DNA of 64,000 nt from Gnetum montanum (taxonomy: Eukaryota > Streptophyta > Gnetopsida > Gnetales > Gnetaceae): contig MNCI01027502.1 in NCBI GenBank assembly GCA_015680685.1, positions 412,086 through 476,085 on the forward strand, in the 5' to 3' direction. Under the pieces are notes generated by a model that saw only the letters and a list, made by a program, of their open reading frames with translations, was not told the DNA's origin and did not search any database. Within the stretch, counting starts at the first letter, position 1, and each line of letters opens with the position of its first letter. Position numbers and translations under genes: made by a program. This document shows positions 36,300-47,907 of the stretch, piece by piece.

Positions 36300-36696
36300 G
36301 AATCATAGGTTGTCTAACACATTTTAAACTTGAGGTGGTGAAAGCAAGCTACCAAGGCTAAAAAGGTTTCACAGTGGAATTGGCTCAATGGCTAGTGGAT
36401 TTCCAAGAATACAAAGATAAAGCTAGATCCTACAAAGAAGAAAGGTGGGTATTTGCGGCCTGGTATGTCAAGGCCAATTAGATGTTTTCGCAACTACCCT
36501 ATCTGTGGGAAGTTCTGACTCCATCAAACATCGAAACATTAGCATAGATGACATAGGATCCCCAGACCGAAGAGGAGAAGCTCCAGACTATACTTCAATG
36601 CCACCAAGTCTCAAAACCTGGAGCACAAGACAAAAGGAAAGCACCAATGGAGGAGCCACTGCCACTAGGAACTACATGAGTTCCACAATTTTGTAG
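36300..36696 (+). pseudogene. 3'-terminal ORF remnant of E6
   Basis: About 120 codons with few stops, including FTVELAQWLVDFQEYKDKAR, EERWVFAAWYVKAN and LPYLWEVLTPSNIETLA, ending MEEPLPLGTT. It is related to the E4 remnant. A candidate intron (TTTTGTAAGTATATCC to TCATAGGTTG, 36241-36308) precedes it. Family function unknown; position suggests the last ORF of an Athila-like element. The upstream part is lost at the LINE junction. Confidence 0.6.
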
Positions 36697-36843
36697 TTGT
36701 AGCACATTCTTTGTGTTGTGTCTTTGTTTTGTTTTCTTCTCAGACTATGGCATAATCCCATTTTCATAATCCAATAAACCCATACCTATCCACTATGTAA
36801 TTGCTATAACTCGAAGATGATTTTTCATTCAGTTATGGGGGTA

Positions 36844-37656
36844 TGATGAGTCATCATTTGGGTGACCAAAATATCACATCCATGATATTGTAGCCCAACT
36901 GCAATATCACGGCCTGTCTCCTCATCTATAAATAAGAGGTAGATAGATTAGTGAGGGAGTTCTTAGTTTTGAAGTTAGTTTGATTTTAGTTTTTATTTTT
37001 CCTCTCAACCCTTTTCCTCTCAATGTATGCCTGCAGTGTGGTGATTGTAATTGTATGGCATCCTTTATTCGAGTGTGACGTACTTGGACATGCACATGAC
37101 CAGCAATAAAAATTGAGATTACTTCATCATTGCAACATTCACTTAGTTTAATCATTTAATTAATTGTTATTTACTGCTTTCCTAGTTAATCTCTCTCACC
37201 CTTAAACTCATGTTAAAACACGAAATGAGTACAACTTGATTACGAGCATTTAAGTGTAACTACTTGGTAACCCAGTAGCGTACCTAGGATTTGTGTTTGG
37301 TAATCCCAGTGGTAGTCATGCACGAAGTCCAAGATGTGTATGGATAATCAAGGAATGGATGCTAATCGCACTTAGGCTAGTTTAGATTCTCTCTCACCCT
37401 TTCTCCCTTTGCTTAGTTAATATTATCTTCTATTGCCTTTAGGAGCAACATTAGATTAGAAACACATCATACACCTCACTCTAGACTAAACCATACGTGA
37501 AAAATCTAATACTAGTCTAGGTGGAAAGACAACGAACTATGACCTAAGGCTAACTGTCTAGATGCCACAACTAGTCCATCTGCGAAGTTCGACCAGATCA
37601 CGTGTGTAACACTCATATTCGTATGATTGAGTGTAGGGGTACCTTGCCACTCATCA
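36844..37656 (+). repeat. 3' LTR of E6
   Basis: Starts TGATGAGTCATC after a purine-rich ATGGGGGTA and ends CCTTGCCACTCATCA. It has TATAAATAAGAGG (TATA at 36927-36934), three eroded GATATC palindromes upstream of it, and stem-loop unit remnants (GAGTACAACTTGATTACGAG near 37225). About 270 bp shorter than the E1/E7 LTRs. The next 109 bp (37657-37765) are unassigned. Confidence 0.75.
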
Positions 37657-37789
37657 GTTAGCTTGCTAGATACCTTTTTATCTTAGTAATCTACCTAATT
37701 GTAGTGAGTGTCATGGATCATGGTATTAGAGATAACTAAAAGTTATAGGTAAGAAGTAGCTCTTCTGATAAGACGTGATTAGCATAGGC

Positions 37790-37898
37790 CACGATATCAT
37801 GGCTGTCGGGATATCGCATCCCCTGCAATATCGAGTACACGATATCGCATCGTCCCCTGCAATATCGTGTACGCGATATCATGGTACATCGTCATATC
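37790..37898. repeat. Eroded GCGATATCGC palindrome cluster of E7
   Basis: Cores at 37793 (GATATC), 37810 (GATATC), 37827 (AATATC), 37841 (GATATC), 37861 (AATATC), 37875 (GATATC) and 37893 (CATATC). Changes are mostly CG to TG or CA. Directly upstream of the TATA box, as in E1. Confidence 0.8.
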
Positions 37899-37906
37899 TA
37901 TAAATA
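37899..37906 (+). promoter_or_regulatory. TATA box of the E7 LTR
   Basis: TATAAATA within CTATAAATAAGAGG, the same context as E1 and E6. Confidence 0.75.
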
Positions 37907-38164
37907 AGAGGAGGCTCTCCCTTTTTTTTCCATTCTAGGCTAGAAGTAGGAAAACTCTAGTAGTTTGATCACTCTAGAGATAGAATATTTTCCATGTGCC
38001 CATAGTAGGAGTCCTAAAGTGAACAGATCTTTATTCGAGCAACATTGTACCTGAACACAAGTTGTGTACAGCAATAAAGATGAACTTCCTAGATAAACCT
38101 TGTAGTGCATGGAATAGGATTTTATTTAATGTTGATTTATTTCTTTCTCTTAGTAATGCGGTAT

Positions 38165-38575
38165 GAGTATGACTTGATTATGAGCATCTAAGGATGTGTA
38201 TAGATAATCAAGGAATCGACTGCTCATGGCAATGCGGTATGAGTACGACTTGATTACGAGCATCTCAGTGTGACTACTTGGTAACCAAGTGGCATATATA
38301 GGATCTACGCTTGGTAATCCCAGTGGTAGTCGTGCACCAAGATGTGTATGGATAGTCAAGGAATAAGCTACTCATCGCACTTAGGCTAGAAACACAAAAT
38401 GAGTACAACTTGGCTACGAGCATCTAACGATGTGTACGAATAGTCAAGTACCTCAGTACGACCACTTCAAGCATGTGCGTTACACGTGGTGATCCCAGGA
38501 ACGATTAGCATTTGGTAGCAGCGGTTGCATTGGTTCAGGGTGTGTACAGTAAGTGGGAATGGATGCTGACACTAG
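38165..38575 (+). other. Stem-loop units in R/U5 of the E7 LTR
   Basis: Units at about 38165-38225, 38230-38375, 38398-38451 and 38452-38575. Paired segments: CTTGA/TCAAG in the first two, ACTTGGCTA/TAGTCAAGT (one G-U) in the third, and CCACTT/AAGTGG in the last, as in the E1 unit at the same place. Outer stem of the second: ATGAGTA/TACTCAT. Inner hairpins CATC-TAAG-GATG and CATC-TAAC-GATG. They are less regular than in E1 but the fold is kept. Confidence 0.65.
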
Positions 38576-38853
38576 GTAATTTAGACTTAGTTCATTAGTT
38601 AGAGTTAGTTAGTTTCTCAACCCTTCAACTCAATAGCATAGGAGAAAAACATTAAAAACTATAAAAATCATATACCTCAAACTTACTTAACCATACACCG
38701 TGACAACTACAAGTAAGTCTGGGAAGACAACGAACGATTAACCCTAAGTGTTCCATGGGGCGTGTAGGCACTTAGTCTGCAGAGTTTGATCAAATCATGC
38801 ATGCTATGCTCGTTTCATATGGTTGAGTGTAGGGGTATCTTGCCACTCATCAT

Positions 38854-38871
38854 TGGCACTGTTGCCAGGGA
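38854..38871 (+). other. Primer binding site, tRNA-Asp type (E7)
   Basis: TGGCACTGTTGCCAGGGA, three transitions from the intact E1 site, all explained by C-to-T change on one or other strand. Confidence 0.85.
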
Positions 38872-39004
38872 CTATGTGTTTGTGCATTGAATTGAACATA
38901 AATGATATTACTCACATCGTTGGGAGCCTAAACAAACCTTTGGGTTAATCAAATAAGAAAAATTATATAATGGTAATTAGCACACCAAATAAGACATCAT
39001 TTCA

Positions 39005-41025
39005 TCTTCTTCTTCTCACAAGAGCACATCACCTAGGGATAATACAAAAGACAGTTGGTAATCAAAAACACATAGCCAAAATCAGCCAAGTCCTAAATAA
39101 TACCGAATAGTCTATACTCATCCCAATGAGTGTATTCCAAACTTTACCATTATCCTCCATCAAGACGAATAGATGCGCTAGAGAGATTTGCAAAGTAACA
39201 TCATGTTACCTCCTGATCGATCAGCCTCTAACATGCTCTTCTGTACTTTGGCACAGATAGGCATGATAGAGTTATATGCTGAATACATTGAGAAGACTTT
39301 GACATGAGGGATTATTATCCCAAAGAAGCACAATGTATGAGGGACTTAAGGTAGGAGATCCAACATACACTATTGAAGGGCAAAGAGGTCCTGCACGTCC
39401 TCAGTGAAACTAGAGATGGTGAACCACTTATAACTGGTTCGCTATTAAGAGATGTCCCCCCTCTTAATGAAAGTGAAGAGGTGGGGTATCAGAACCTACA
39501 ATCCATGATACATATCCCTAGTTCTGATGCTCATGAACACCAACTGTTCATAGAAGGAAAAACAACAAAAGAAAAGGACGGGCACTTAGATCGTCGTCAT
39601 GATCGAGGCCAGAGCCATAGAAGAGAAGGTAAGAAACATCATCGTGGTGATGGTTCTCCTTCTTATTCGCCTTCTTCACATCACTCACCCTCTCCTTCCA
39701 CCTCTGGGTGTAGTCATGAAGAGAATAACAGAGAGGATAAAAGTAAGAAAAATGAAAAACCTCAATGAGAGAGTCGAGAGAGAGGACAAGGGCATGAATG
39801 AAGAGAAAGTAGGGAACAATGAAGACATCACAGGCGTCATGAAAGAGATGATCATGATGAGCCCCTACTTGCAACCCAAAGTATGCTTGACATAACAGAG
39901 GCTATTAGGATTCCAACAAGGCACCAAAAGGATAGTCGGATCAAGCTTTTAGACATGAACAACATCCCACACTTTGAGGGGGGATACAATGCTAATCCGC
40001 AACATCATTTACAGGCATTCCATGATGCCTGGGCCTTGCAAAATGTAGAGAACGAGTGGCAAAAACTTAAGTTGTTTCCTAGGACACTCATCAAAGAAGC
40101 AGAGAGTTGGTACTGGTCCTTAGAACTAAAAACCATTAGGAGGTGGAGTATGATGTTAGATTTGTTCAACGATAAGTATCAGATGTACTCCAAAGTGTCT
40201 AACTTGCGCAAGCAGATCCAAGGATGGAAGCAAGGTATTCATGAACCCTTGGATTTTGCCATGGCCCGCTACTACACATTGTTACATCGTTGCTTGGGCC
40301 ATGGTTATGCATAGCGGGATCAACTTCACCACATCGTGGATGGGCTAAGGCATGAGACTTGAATTACCCTTGGGACTTATGCCCAAGGGAGACTATCACA
40401 ACTTATAGCCCATGAAGTACAACGCTTGTTGGAACAAGTAGCAAAAGAAGAAGGTGAGCTACGCAAAAGGGAAAGTGCGGAAAAATACAACCATGATCCC
40501 TCTCTTCGAAATAAGGGAGTGAAATTTTGTTATGAAGAGGATGAGTCACCAATCGAAGAGTTGGTGAATAGAAAAACCTTGCCGATTCAAAAGCTAACAA
40601 TAGAAGTATCAGCTAAGGTGGATCAATTGTGGGATTCATTAGACTCAAAAATTGAAAGTGTCTTGAAAATCGTAGAAGAGTCTAAGGAGGAACAAAGTAG
40701 TGACAAAGGTAAGACAAAGTGGAGAGATTTAGGCCCTGCACATAACAAGGGTAAGGGAAAAATTACTATCTCTGATGGGGTTGTGGAATCAGACACAGAC
40801 GATGATGATGGATGTGAGATCTGCCACTATGACCATCCTAAGGGATGTTGTCTAATCATCTCACACCTACAAGACTCTGGGGTGTATGCACTTAATCCAA
40901 GAATCAACCAACAACAAACACCCCATAGGTTACCTTATCCTCAAGGTAATCCAAGGCAGTTCCACCAACCCTTAACATATTATCCAAGTGGAACTCAACC
41001 ACAACCCATCGGACAACATCAGTAG
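39005..41025 (+). pseudogene. gag: gag of E7
   Basis: Structural protein, readable in one frame. The ATG is lost (ATCTTCTTC where E1 has ATGGCTTCT). N-terminal part resembles E1, including the Ser/His/Arg tract. Capsid domain about 39950-40310: NIPHFEGGYNANPQHHLQAF, ESWYWSLEL, FNDKYQMYSKVSNLRKQ and a Gln-rich turn typical of the gypsy gag family. Then a coiled region with Glu/Lys, and a compact CEICHYDHPKGC (C-X2-C-X3-H-X3-C, shorter than the usual zinc knuckle). The C-terminus is Pro/Gln-rich. Breaks: TGA at 39766, TAG at 40312 and TGA near 40360, plus a few in the basic tract where E1 has arginine. Confidence 0.88.
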
Positions 41026-41510
41026 TGGCAATACCCATAGTCATGGGGGATGCCACCGTCGAAACAATAGTACCCTTACCGGTAGCCTGATCCATATGGT
41101 TATTATGTGTAGCAGCCGATTTCTCCAAGTGACTCTATGGGTCACAGAACTCCCCAACATCACTACCAAGTTCGGGAGTACTTCAGGAGGACTCCTTCTC
41201 TAGAGATGCTCCATACCCATACCATCCTCCTAATCCATCCGCACCTCTTCCACCGGTAGTTCCCACAACACCTCCTACTCCAACAATGCAAGGGGAACTC
41301 CCTACTCAACCGTAGCAACACAACACTACAAGAGTAGTAAACATCCAACCCACTGTTGGTTCTGACAACTGTAAAAAGAAAAGATCCTTCTTTAGAACCA
41401 GAAGCCCAGACAAGCTCTCACAACAACAAGCGGTTGAGTCTATGTACACTCCTTTGACACATAAACCTTTGTAGCACCCTTCAGTCCAAAATCATAGCTT
41501 AACGCATACC

Positions 41511-42110
41511 GTAACCGACTGGATTAAGGTAGGCCACCTTCCTAGGAAACTAAATGAAACTGGAAGTCCCTTAATCTATCTCTAGATCACCGAGAATAAA
41601 CCACATAGGGCTCTTCTCGACTCGGGTTCTGGAGTCAACTTAATATCACAAGAGATGTATCACACTTGGAACCTATCCCAACTTAAGAAGAGTAACATTC
41701 AACTAGAGCTGGTAGACCAGTCCATCATCATTCCCTTGGGATTGGTGGAGGACATCATTACCACTGTGTGCGGTTGGTCCTACCCAGCTGATTTCCTGGT
41801 GATTGAAGTAAACAACAATGAAGGGGACTTCCCAATTATAATGGGAAGGGCATGGCTGAACACAATAGATGCATGCCTAGACATTTGCGATCTTTCCTTG
41901 GAAATTTTTAAGATAAACATTTATGAAAAGATTGAGAAGAGGAAAGTTCCATGCATCACATATAGTGATTCATCGGGTGATGACATGGAGGAAATGCCTC
42001 CATGTAACAGGTGTGCCCTTAAAACTATGAAACAAAGATGCCTGTATGTAGCAACCACACAACAAGTAGTAGACACCCCATGGTTAACAGCTACTAGAAG
42101 GAGCAACTAG
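41511..42110 (+). pseudogene. pro: Aspartic protease of E7
   Basis: Retropepsin that would cut the polyprotein. Frame differs from gag. The active site is intact (ALLDSGSGVNLIS), followed by the flap region and FPIIMGRAWLNTIDACLDI, the usual second conserved block. One stop lies upstream of the active site (ITENKP context). It ends at a TAG before 42112; E8 continues here toward RT. A Pro/Gln-rich linker (41026-41510) separates it from gag. Confidence 0.85.
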
Positions 42111-42270
42111 AAAATATGCATGGAACAAACTAAGAAGACAAACCATGCCAACAACGAAGGCATAGACACATTGGAATATGAGCGTCGCCAACTTCCACCG
42201 ACAATCATTAAGGCATGGGATCTATCCATGCCAAAATTCTATGTCATAGCATCTCATCCTAATATATAGA

Positions 42271-42583
42271 TGATGTTTCTCATTTTTGTTATGATTTTAT
42301 TATTCTCTTATATTTGAAACTCTATATCTAATCTTTCTTCTCTCATGTTTCTCCATTCTTACTTAAACTCTGCTTCCTATCTCACTTCCTTGGTCTACAA
42401 ACTTATCAGGATCCTACAAACATCATTTTAGTCATTTTATTATCACTTTGGACACATCAAAAGCTTGGAATGTTAGCTCAAGAAAATGTCAAAAAAAATT
42501 CTAAATCCTTGGTTGACATTGACATTAGCATCAATGTCAATAACTTGGAAACTTGTGTGATGATACCCTTGACCTCCATAATT
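42271..42583. other. Unassigned flank left of E5
   Basis: AT-rich, no ORF or family resemblance. With 52584 onward it forms the DNA into which E5 inserted. Confidence 0.4.
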
Positions 42584-42588
42584 AATAT
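42584..42588. repeat. Target site duplication of E5, left
   Basis: AATAT directly before the LTR. The identical AATAT follows the other LTR at 52579-52583. Confidence 0.9.
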
Positions 42589-43635
42589 TGTTGGTGACCG
42601 TTTGGGACGCGACTGCCAACGAGTGTCCTCGAAAAAGATTTAGGTGATTGCTGGTCTCTAGCAACACCACGGCCCAGATACCTCCAAATGGACTCAGTAG
42701 TTAATGTGAGTATGTGTGTGAGCTGTTGCAGTGTGCGGTTATGAAATATGAAATGATTGCATTGTGTGTAAACTACAAATGACTTCTCTTAAAAAGATTC
42801 AGCCAACTTTGCCAAGTACTGTGTGTTGTTGAGAGTTCCTATTTTGTTCAATTACCTAGTCTACGCAGTCCTTATAATACCTACTTGTAACAAATAAAAT
42901 TTTGCAAAAACATTTGAGCACAACTCTGCGAATCTACTTCTAATTTTCCCTAGAGAAAGAGATAGTTCCACAAGAAAACTAGAAATAGAGCAAGATTCGA
43001 TGGAAATAGACAGAAAAGAAAGCAGATTTGTGTAGACCTCAAATATTTAAACAAGGTAAAATGACATGAGTAAAAAATTTGCAATAAAGCTACCCCAAAT
43101 TCAATATCTATGAATTATTCAAACTTCCAAGGCTCAAATAAGCAATTTCTTCAAGACAATCCTACTATGCTACCAAAAAATTGCTGCATAAACTCACGTA
43201 CGAGACTCCATTTTGGCTAGATAATGGATGTCAACAATTGCATTCAACAGAACCTTCAAAANCTCTTAAGGCTTTCAAACACAAGCGCTTCTATGGAAAA
43301 ATTTTAATAGAAATTTTCTATCGGGCAACAAGAACAATAAGAGCAATCTAAAAATCCCAAAATTACTTACCAAGGATGATACCATCTAAACCACTAGCTA
43401 AAAAATTTAAACAAAATACAAAATAAAAAACATAACTCACAAGACCATGACAAAGAGGCTGAAATATTTTCTTTAGCGAGTCATCTTACAAGCAATCTTT
43501 CACACTTTCTTCTTTACAATGCTCTTCTCCCAAGACTCAATGTGTGTCTCCAAGTGAGAGCCCAAGTGTGATCCCAATATCTTCTCAAAAGTGTGATGTC
43601 TCCCTTGTGATCTTTCCTCCTTGACCCCTGAAGCC

Positions 43636-43643
43636 TTTTTATA
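43636..43643 (-). promoter_or_regulatory. TATA box of the E5 3' LTR
   Basis: Minus strand CCCTATAAAAAGG. Identical context at 49837-49844 in the other LTR. It lies downstream of the captured gene pieces, so those are in U3. Confidence 0.7.
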
Positions 43644-43729
43644 GGGTTCAAAGGTAGTTAGGTAAGTTACAAAATATCTTGGGTGGTTATAACCACCATA
43701 GAGAGAAAAAAGCTGTGGGTGACAAGTGT

Positions 43730-43925
43730 CCTATTTAGTTGCCAAGTGTCTTCATTTAGTTGCCAAGTGGTCACCATGGAGATAAAAAAGTTGTAGTTGA
43801 CAAGTGTCCCATTTAGTTGACAAGTGGCCCATTTAGTTGACAAGTGGCCATTGTAGAGATCAAGAGGTTGTAGTTGACAAGTGGCCTTGGTGGTGGTTAT
43901 AACCACCATTTCAATTGACAAGCTT
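43730..43925 (-). repeat. Minisatellite in the E5 3' LTR
   Basis: About eight copies of a unit built on AGTTGACAAGTGGCCCATTT with spacing of about 20-45 bp. The other LTR has the same array at 49920-50120, with point differences only. Confidence 0.8.
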
Positions 43926-44544
43926 TCAATTTACATGGGACTTTGAACAATTGTTGCACAAATTCCCTTTTTAAATCATAAAATATTTTATTGTTATTTA
44001 CATCATAGTAGTAACTATCATAGGAAGTTACAACTTCCATATGAATAAAAGGTATAATAGTTAAATGTCTCTTTGTCCCTAAATAATAGGTGTTTGTTGT
44101 TTTTCTAAAAACAAATCTCATTATCATTGAAAATTATACCACTTACTAACATCCAACAACTAAAGTAGAGAAGGAAATAGGTCCAACAAATGATGCAGGT
44201 GTGGCATGCCCTGGGAATTAACAAATTTGTAGTAGCAACAAAGCTCACATGAGGATGTTCATGACTCATTAGTTGTAGGAGTGGAGCTAGTGGGGACCAC
44301 AAGAGATGACGGTGGTGTCGTTAGGGCTTGGTGCAGGCCATGAATTTTATTCACTTGAAGCATTGTTCTATGTTCATATTCCTCTCATGAGAACCTGCAT
44401 TCATTTTTTTTGCTTGAGCTGGGCAGGGCTGAACAACATGTGGTTGAGTGCATCAGAAGCAGAGAAGAAGGGACTCTGATCAGAAGCCAAGCTCAAATTG
44501 TGATGCTTGATACGTTGATGCTCCTTCATCATAAATCTATTCAT

Positions 44545-44899
44545 CAAGAATTGTAGAGCATTTTTCCACACTCTAGAATTTTGACGTTCTCGGGGTCTCT
44601 AGGGAAGTGTGCCAGGGCATGGGTGGCAAAAACCCTAACGACGGTGGGTGGTCACGGAGGCAATGATGCACAATAGCAATAAAGGCATCCTAGGCCTCAC
44701 TAGAAACCTCAGCGTTGTCAGGGAGGCACAACAAAATTTTTGATGGAAATAGGCATGTGCGAAATCTGATGGCCTTGCTGGCCACATCTGTGTAGAAGAG
44801 AAGAACACTGAAGAATTCTTCCAGAAACTTGTCACACTTGTTGTTCATGCCACCGCGGTGTCTGTCCTGAAATGCCGCGAAGACTGCGGTGAATCTCAT
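44545..44899 (-). pseudogene. Captured condensin CAP-G fragment, 3' LTR copy
   Basis: Counterpart of 50740-51100. Readable as KCDKFLEEFFSVLLFYTDVA then SKAIRFRTCLFPSKILLCLP with a stop after EVSSEA. See that entry for the reasoning. More decayed than the other LTR copy. Confidence 0.65.
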
Positions 44900-45518
44900 A
44901 ACGCGGGTACTATTAATGTCTTTTTGGCTGCAGAATTAGGTTGGGCTTTGGGGGCTCACCTTAGTCATAGCATTCCCCTTTTATGAACCTACTCTCCTAG
45001 GGAGCAACCTTGGAGCAATGTCAGGTCAGACCTCGATCCAAAATTCTTCAAGGACTACACAGTTACATAGGTCGGTGTAGAATAAAATACGGGTTCTAGA
45101 CAGATCAAAATCCAAGGCTAGTTTACTGAATGGATAATCCCAAATCCGCATCCATATGAAGCAGCACCTCATCATAAAAAACTTTCCACCAGCATGCATT
45201 CAACGGCCAACTCCTGGCTGAAAAACTGGCTTCCTTTATCTACTATTTTTGGCAACAGCTCCACCGAAGTTGCAGGTATCAGTGTCGGCATTGGCTCTAG
45301 CTCGATCCAGCTGGGAGAGGCCACGTGCTTTCTTGTCGTCTGCCTGGTGCCCTTTGTTTTTACCATAGATGACTCCATCTTTTTAACTATAATTATTATG
45401 GCGAAATATGATCCAGGAAGTAAGAAGATATTTATCTAAATTCAGTTTTGAATGCCGATCATCTGCGATTGCAGACATCCCTGCCCAGCCCAGAAGCTCA
45501 TAAAAATATAGCGTTAAT

Positions 45519-45834
45519 TTCTGTACAGTATATCAAATGTTTATCAATGGCCTCAAAATAAGTCTTTCCCTTATCCACCAATCCCAATCTTACACAGGCA
45601 GAGAGAGAAGACCAAGAAAATTATTGTCGTCATCTACCCATTAGCAAAAATGGCCTCTTCAAGCTTCCCATTAAAGGTAGCTACAGCAATCATGAAATTC
45701 CATGAACCACAGTATTTCTCCACCATCTTCTCAAACACATGGCATGCATCCTTCAAAAATTTTCCATACAGTTCAATGAGTTTGTTGTTCATCAAAACAT
45801 CAACCTTGAATTCACTGTTAACGATCTAATTACT
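45519..45834 (-). pseudogene. Captured PPR gene fragment, 3' LTR copy
   Basis: Counterpart of 51720-52035 in the other LTR, with the same stop and frame break, so capture and decay preceded insertion of this copy. Confidence 0.7.
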
Positions 45835-46239
45835 TAAACAATCTTGTTGAGTACCAATTGCAGTTGTTCCAAATGTTCCTATCAGTTGATATCATTTACA
45901 AATGTTGTGATAAATCTTCTTCAATATGGCCTCAACATGTTGTATATCAACTTCATGAAATTTTCGGGGGCATTTCATAGGCTAAATAATATAACTCTCA
46001 ATTCCAAGGCATCATTTGGTTTCTACAAGTTGCCTTACATTCATTACCTTCCCATACCTTATGGAGGTTAACTAAACCCACTTCTTGACTTGTACATTAA
46101 TACATGTTTGTAGATCTAGTGAATACTTCTTTGGCACTAAAATAGTTGGTAGAGGATTGTCATGAACTCTGAACAATTGATCATTTGTCTTAAACAAAAC
46201 TATATTTGCTAGTGAATCAATTAGAGAAAAACCTTTCAA

Positions 46240-46360
46240 ACTACCAACCCAACACCTCTGAAAAGTCTTCATCCAATAAAATATTGGCAATGTTTAAATC
46301 AGGGTGAACGTTAGTTATATGATTAGCTTCACAACCTCACAAAGCCTGCTCCATTAAATG
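46240..46360 (-). pseudogene. Protein-kinase-like fragment, 3' LTR copy
   Basis: Same as 52440-52560. About 35 codons with NVHPDLNIANILLDEDF, which looks like the catalytic loop of a plant receptor kinase (usual HRDLKPSNILLD) with R and K lost. Very short, so tentative. Confidence 0.45.
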
Positions 46361-46377
46361 GCCAAAATGCGCCAACA

Positions 46378-46395
46378 TTTTTGTCCCCCTTTAAA
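46378..46395 (-). other. Polypurine tract of E5
   Basis: Minus strand AAAGGGGGACAAAAA directly upstream of the 3' LTR, the expected plus-strand primer site. Confidence 0.8.
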
Positions 46396-46634
46396 AGCGT
46401 AAAGAAATTTATGTAAGCCTCATTTTAAACTAAAATGTACTTGAAGCTTTTATTGAACTTTTTACAGCAGAAAAGATAAATGTTTTTGAAGGAAAATTCC
46501 CATCAAACATAAGGTTTGGTGGTATAAAAATCTCATTCCTAAAAAACCAACAAACTATACATTATCAAGTCCTTTGTTCATGGACTATTCTTGAGATGAG
46601 AAGAGAATGGTGAGGATTACTCTGGTAAGAATCC

Positions 46635-47900
46635 TCATATCTCTAACCTTCTCATAAGTAATTTCTCTATTACTTTTTGGCTTTCTGGAGTTTTCAACTT
46701 GATTTTCTTGAGCTTTTTCTTCAGCAATCCTCTCATCTTCTTTCTCAAATGAATTCTCATTTTCTTGGAGTGTACAAAATTTTTTTTAACACCTCCTTTT
46801 TCAGCCACTCTACTTCTTCCGTTTGAAGTAATGTTATCAATCATCAAAGGTTCACTATAGATGTATATCTGATTTGGTTCTCCTTTCCAAGGTAACCACA
46901 TGTGAGAATAATCTGTTGATATGTAACTTAAGAAATTCTTACTCCAACTTCTACTCAATAAGAGACTATGTGAATCTGGTATATCTGCCACTTGAATAGT
47001 TACTCTACTTCTAACGCGGGGTTCAGAAGAAATTTCCAATAGGACATTTGGTAATTGACCCATGATCTTCACTCTACTTTCATCCACTTGAACAATGTTT
47101 TTATTTGATTTTTCAGGAATCAAACCAAGTTTCTTAGATATAGACAATGGCATTATAGTAGACGTAGCTCTAGAATCAACCAAACAATTGTGTAAGTATT
47201 TATCCTTTAACTTTATCGTCAAAAGGAAAGGAGGAGCTTCCTTATCATACGAGGTCTTTAATTTCTCATCATTGTTGGACACATAACTTAACTCTGATTC
47301 TCTAGCTCTCCTTTTACGTTTAATAAACTCTAAAGCCTTTCTTTGCTAATCTCCTATTTGAAGCAACTGATAAAGGCTAATATTGGCCTTAACATGTTTA
47401 AGGTCTTTAATCAAATCATACTCTCCATCACCAATAAAGCTTGGTTTCCTTATCCATTTATTAAAAGACTGATTTGGAGTGCTTTGCTCTACTTGATTGT
47501 CTTTGCCTTTATTCTTATCTCTTCTTTTTGGCTCAAAAGCTTTTCTCTTAGTAGATGGATCTGTAATAACATTTGGGGGTCTAGAAATAGTTAGTTTTTC
47601 CTTTGATCAGAGACTATATCCATTTTCCTCATTGTTATTGCATTCCTCATCTGAAGACATATCTTCTTCAAAACTTGATAGAGAAGAAGTATCGCTAGAT
47701 CCATTACTAGAATATTTACTTGCATAGTGAACACTAGATAACTCATTATCAGATTCAATATCAAGAAANAGATCCTACTCTTTCACATTCTTGCTCTATC
47801 TTAACATGAGATGGACCTGGTAAAGCTTTAAATTGAGCTATATCTTGCATAGGAATCATAACTCTTTCTTCTCTTTTTTGAATTGCGATATTTTCTTCAA
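46635..47900 (-). pseudogene. pro: gag C-terminal linker and protease of E5
   Basis: Linker from about 47900 with the gypsy-typical DLKHVKANISLYQLLQIGD near 47370-47430. Protease 47282-46635 (215 residues, uninterrupted): NCLVDSRATSTIMPLSISKK stands for the active site, with DSR replacing DSG, so it is probably inactive. The second block is NFLSYISTDYSHMWLPWKG, common in gypsy gag-pro proteins. The C-terminus is Lys-rich. The long open frame in the protease despite a lost catalytic glycine is unusual. A single N lies at 47769. Confidence 0.85.
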
Positions 47901-47907
47901 GATTCGA

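Larger units (their letters stand above)
37766..38852 (+). repeat. 5' LTR of E7
   Basis: 1087 bp, TGATAAGACG...CCACTCATCA, aligned with E1 along its length. Contains the palindrome cluster, TATA box and stem-loop units in the same order. Confidence 0.88.
37766..42270 (+). mobile_element. E7: gypsy element of the E1 family, truncated after protease
   Basis: LTR, tRNA-Asp primer site, gag and protease in order. Homology to E8 fades after about 42260, so RT, RNase H, integrase and the 3' LTR are missing, lost before or with later insertions. The gag frame has few indels and is broken mostly by TGA at former CGA codons. Confidence 0.85.
42589..46377 (-). repeat. 3' LTR of E5
   Basis: 3789 bp. 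In transcript sense: kinase-like piece, PPR piece, unknown stretch, CAP-G piece, minisatellite, TATA box (43636-43643), then about 1 kb of R/U5. Contains one N at 43262. Confidence 0.95.

Noticed and set aside
46072-46290. 72-codon frame repeated in both LTRs as a conserved small protein
   Set aside because: Its duplication follows from the LTR pair and I see no independent sign of selection.
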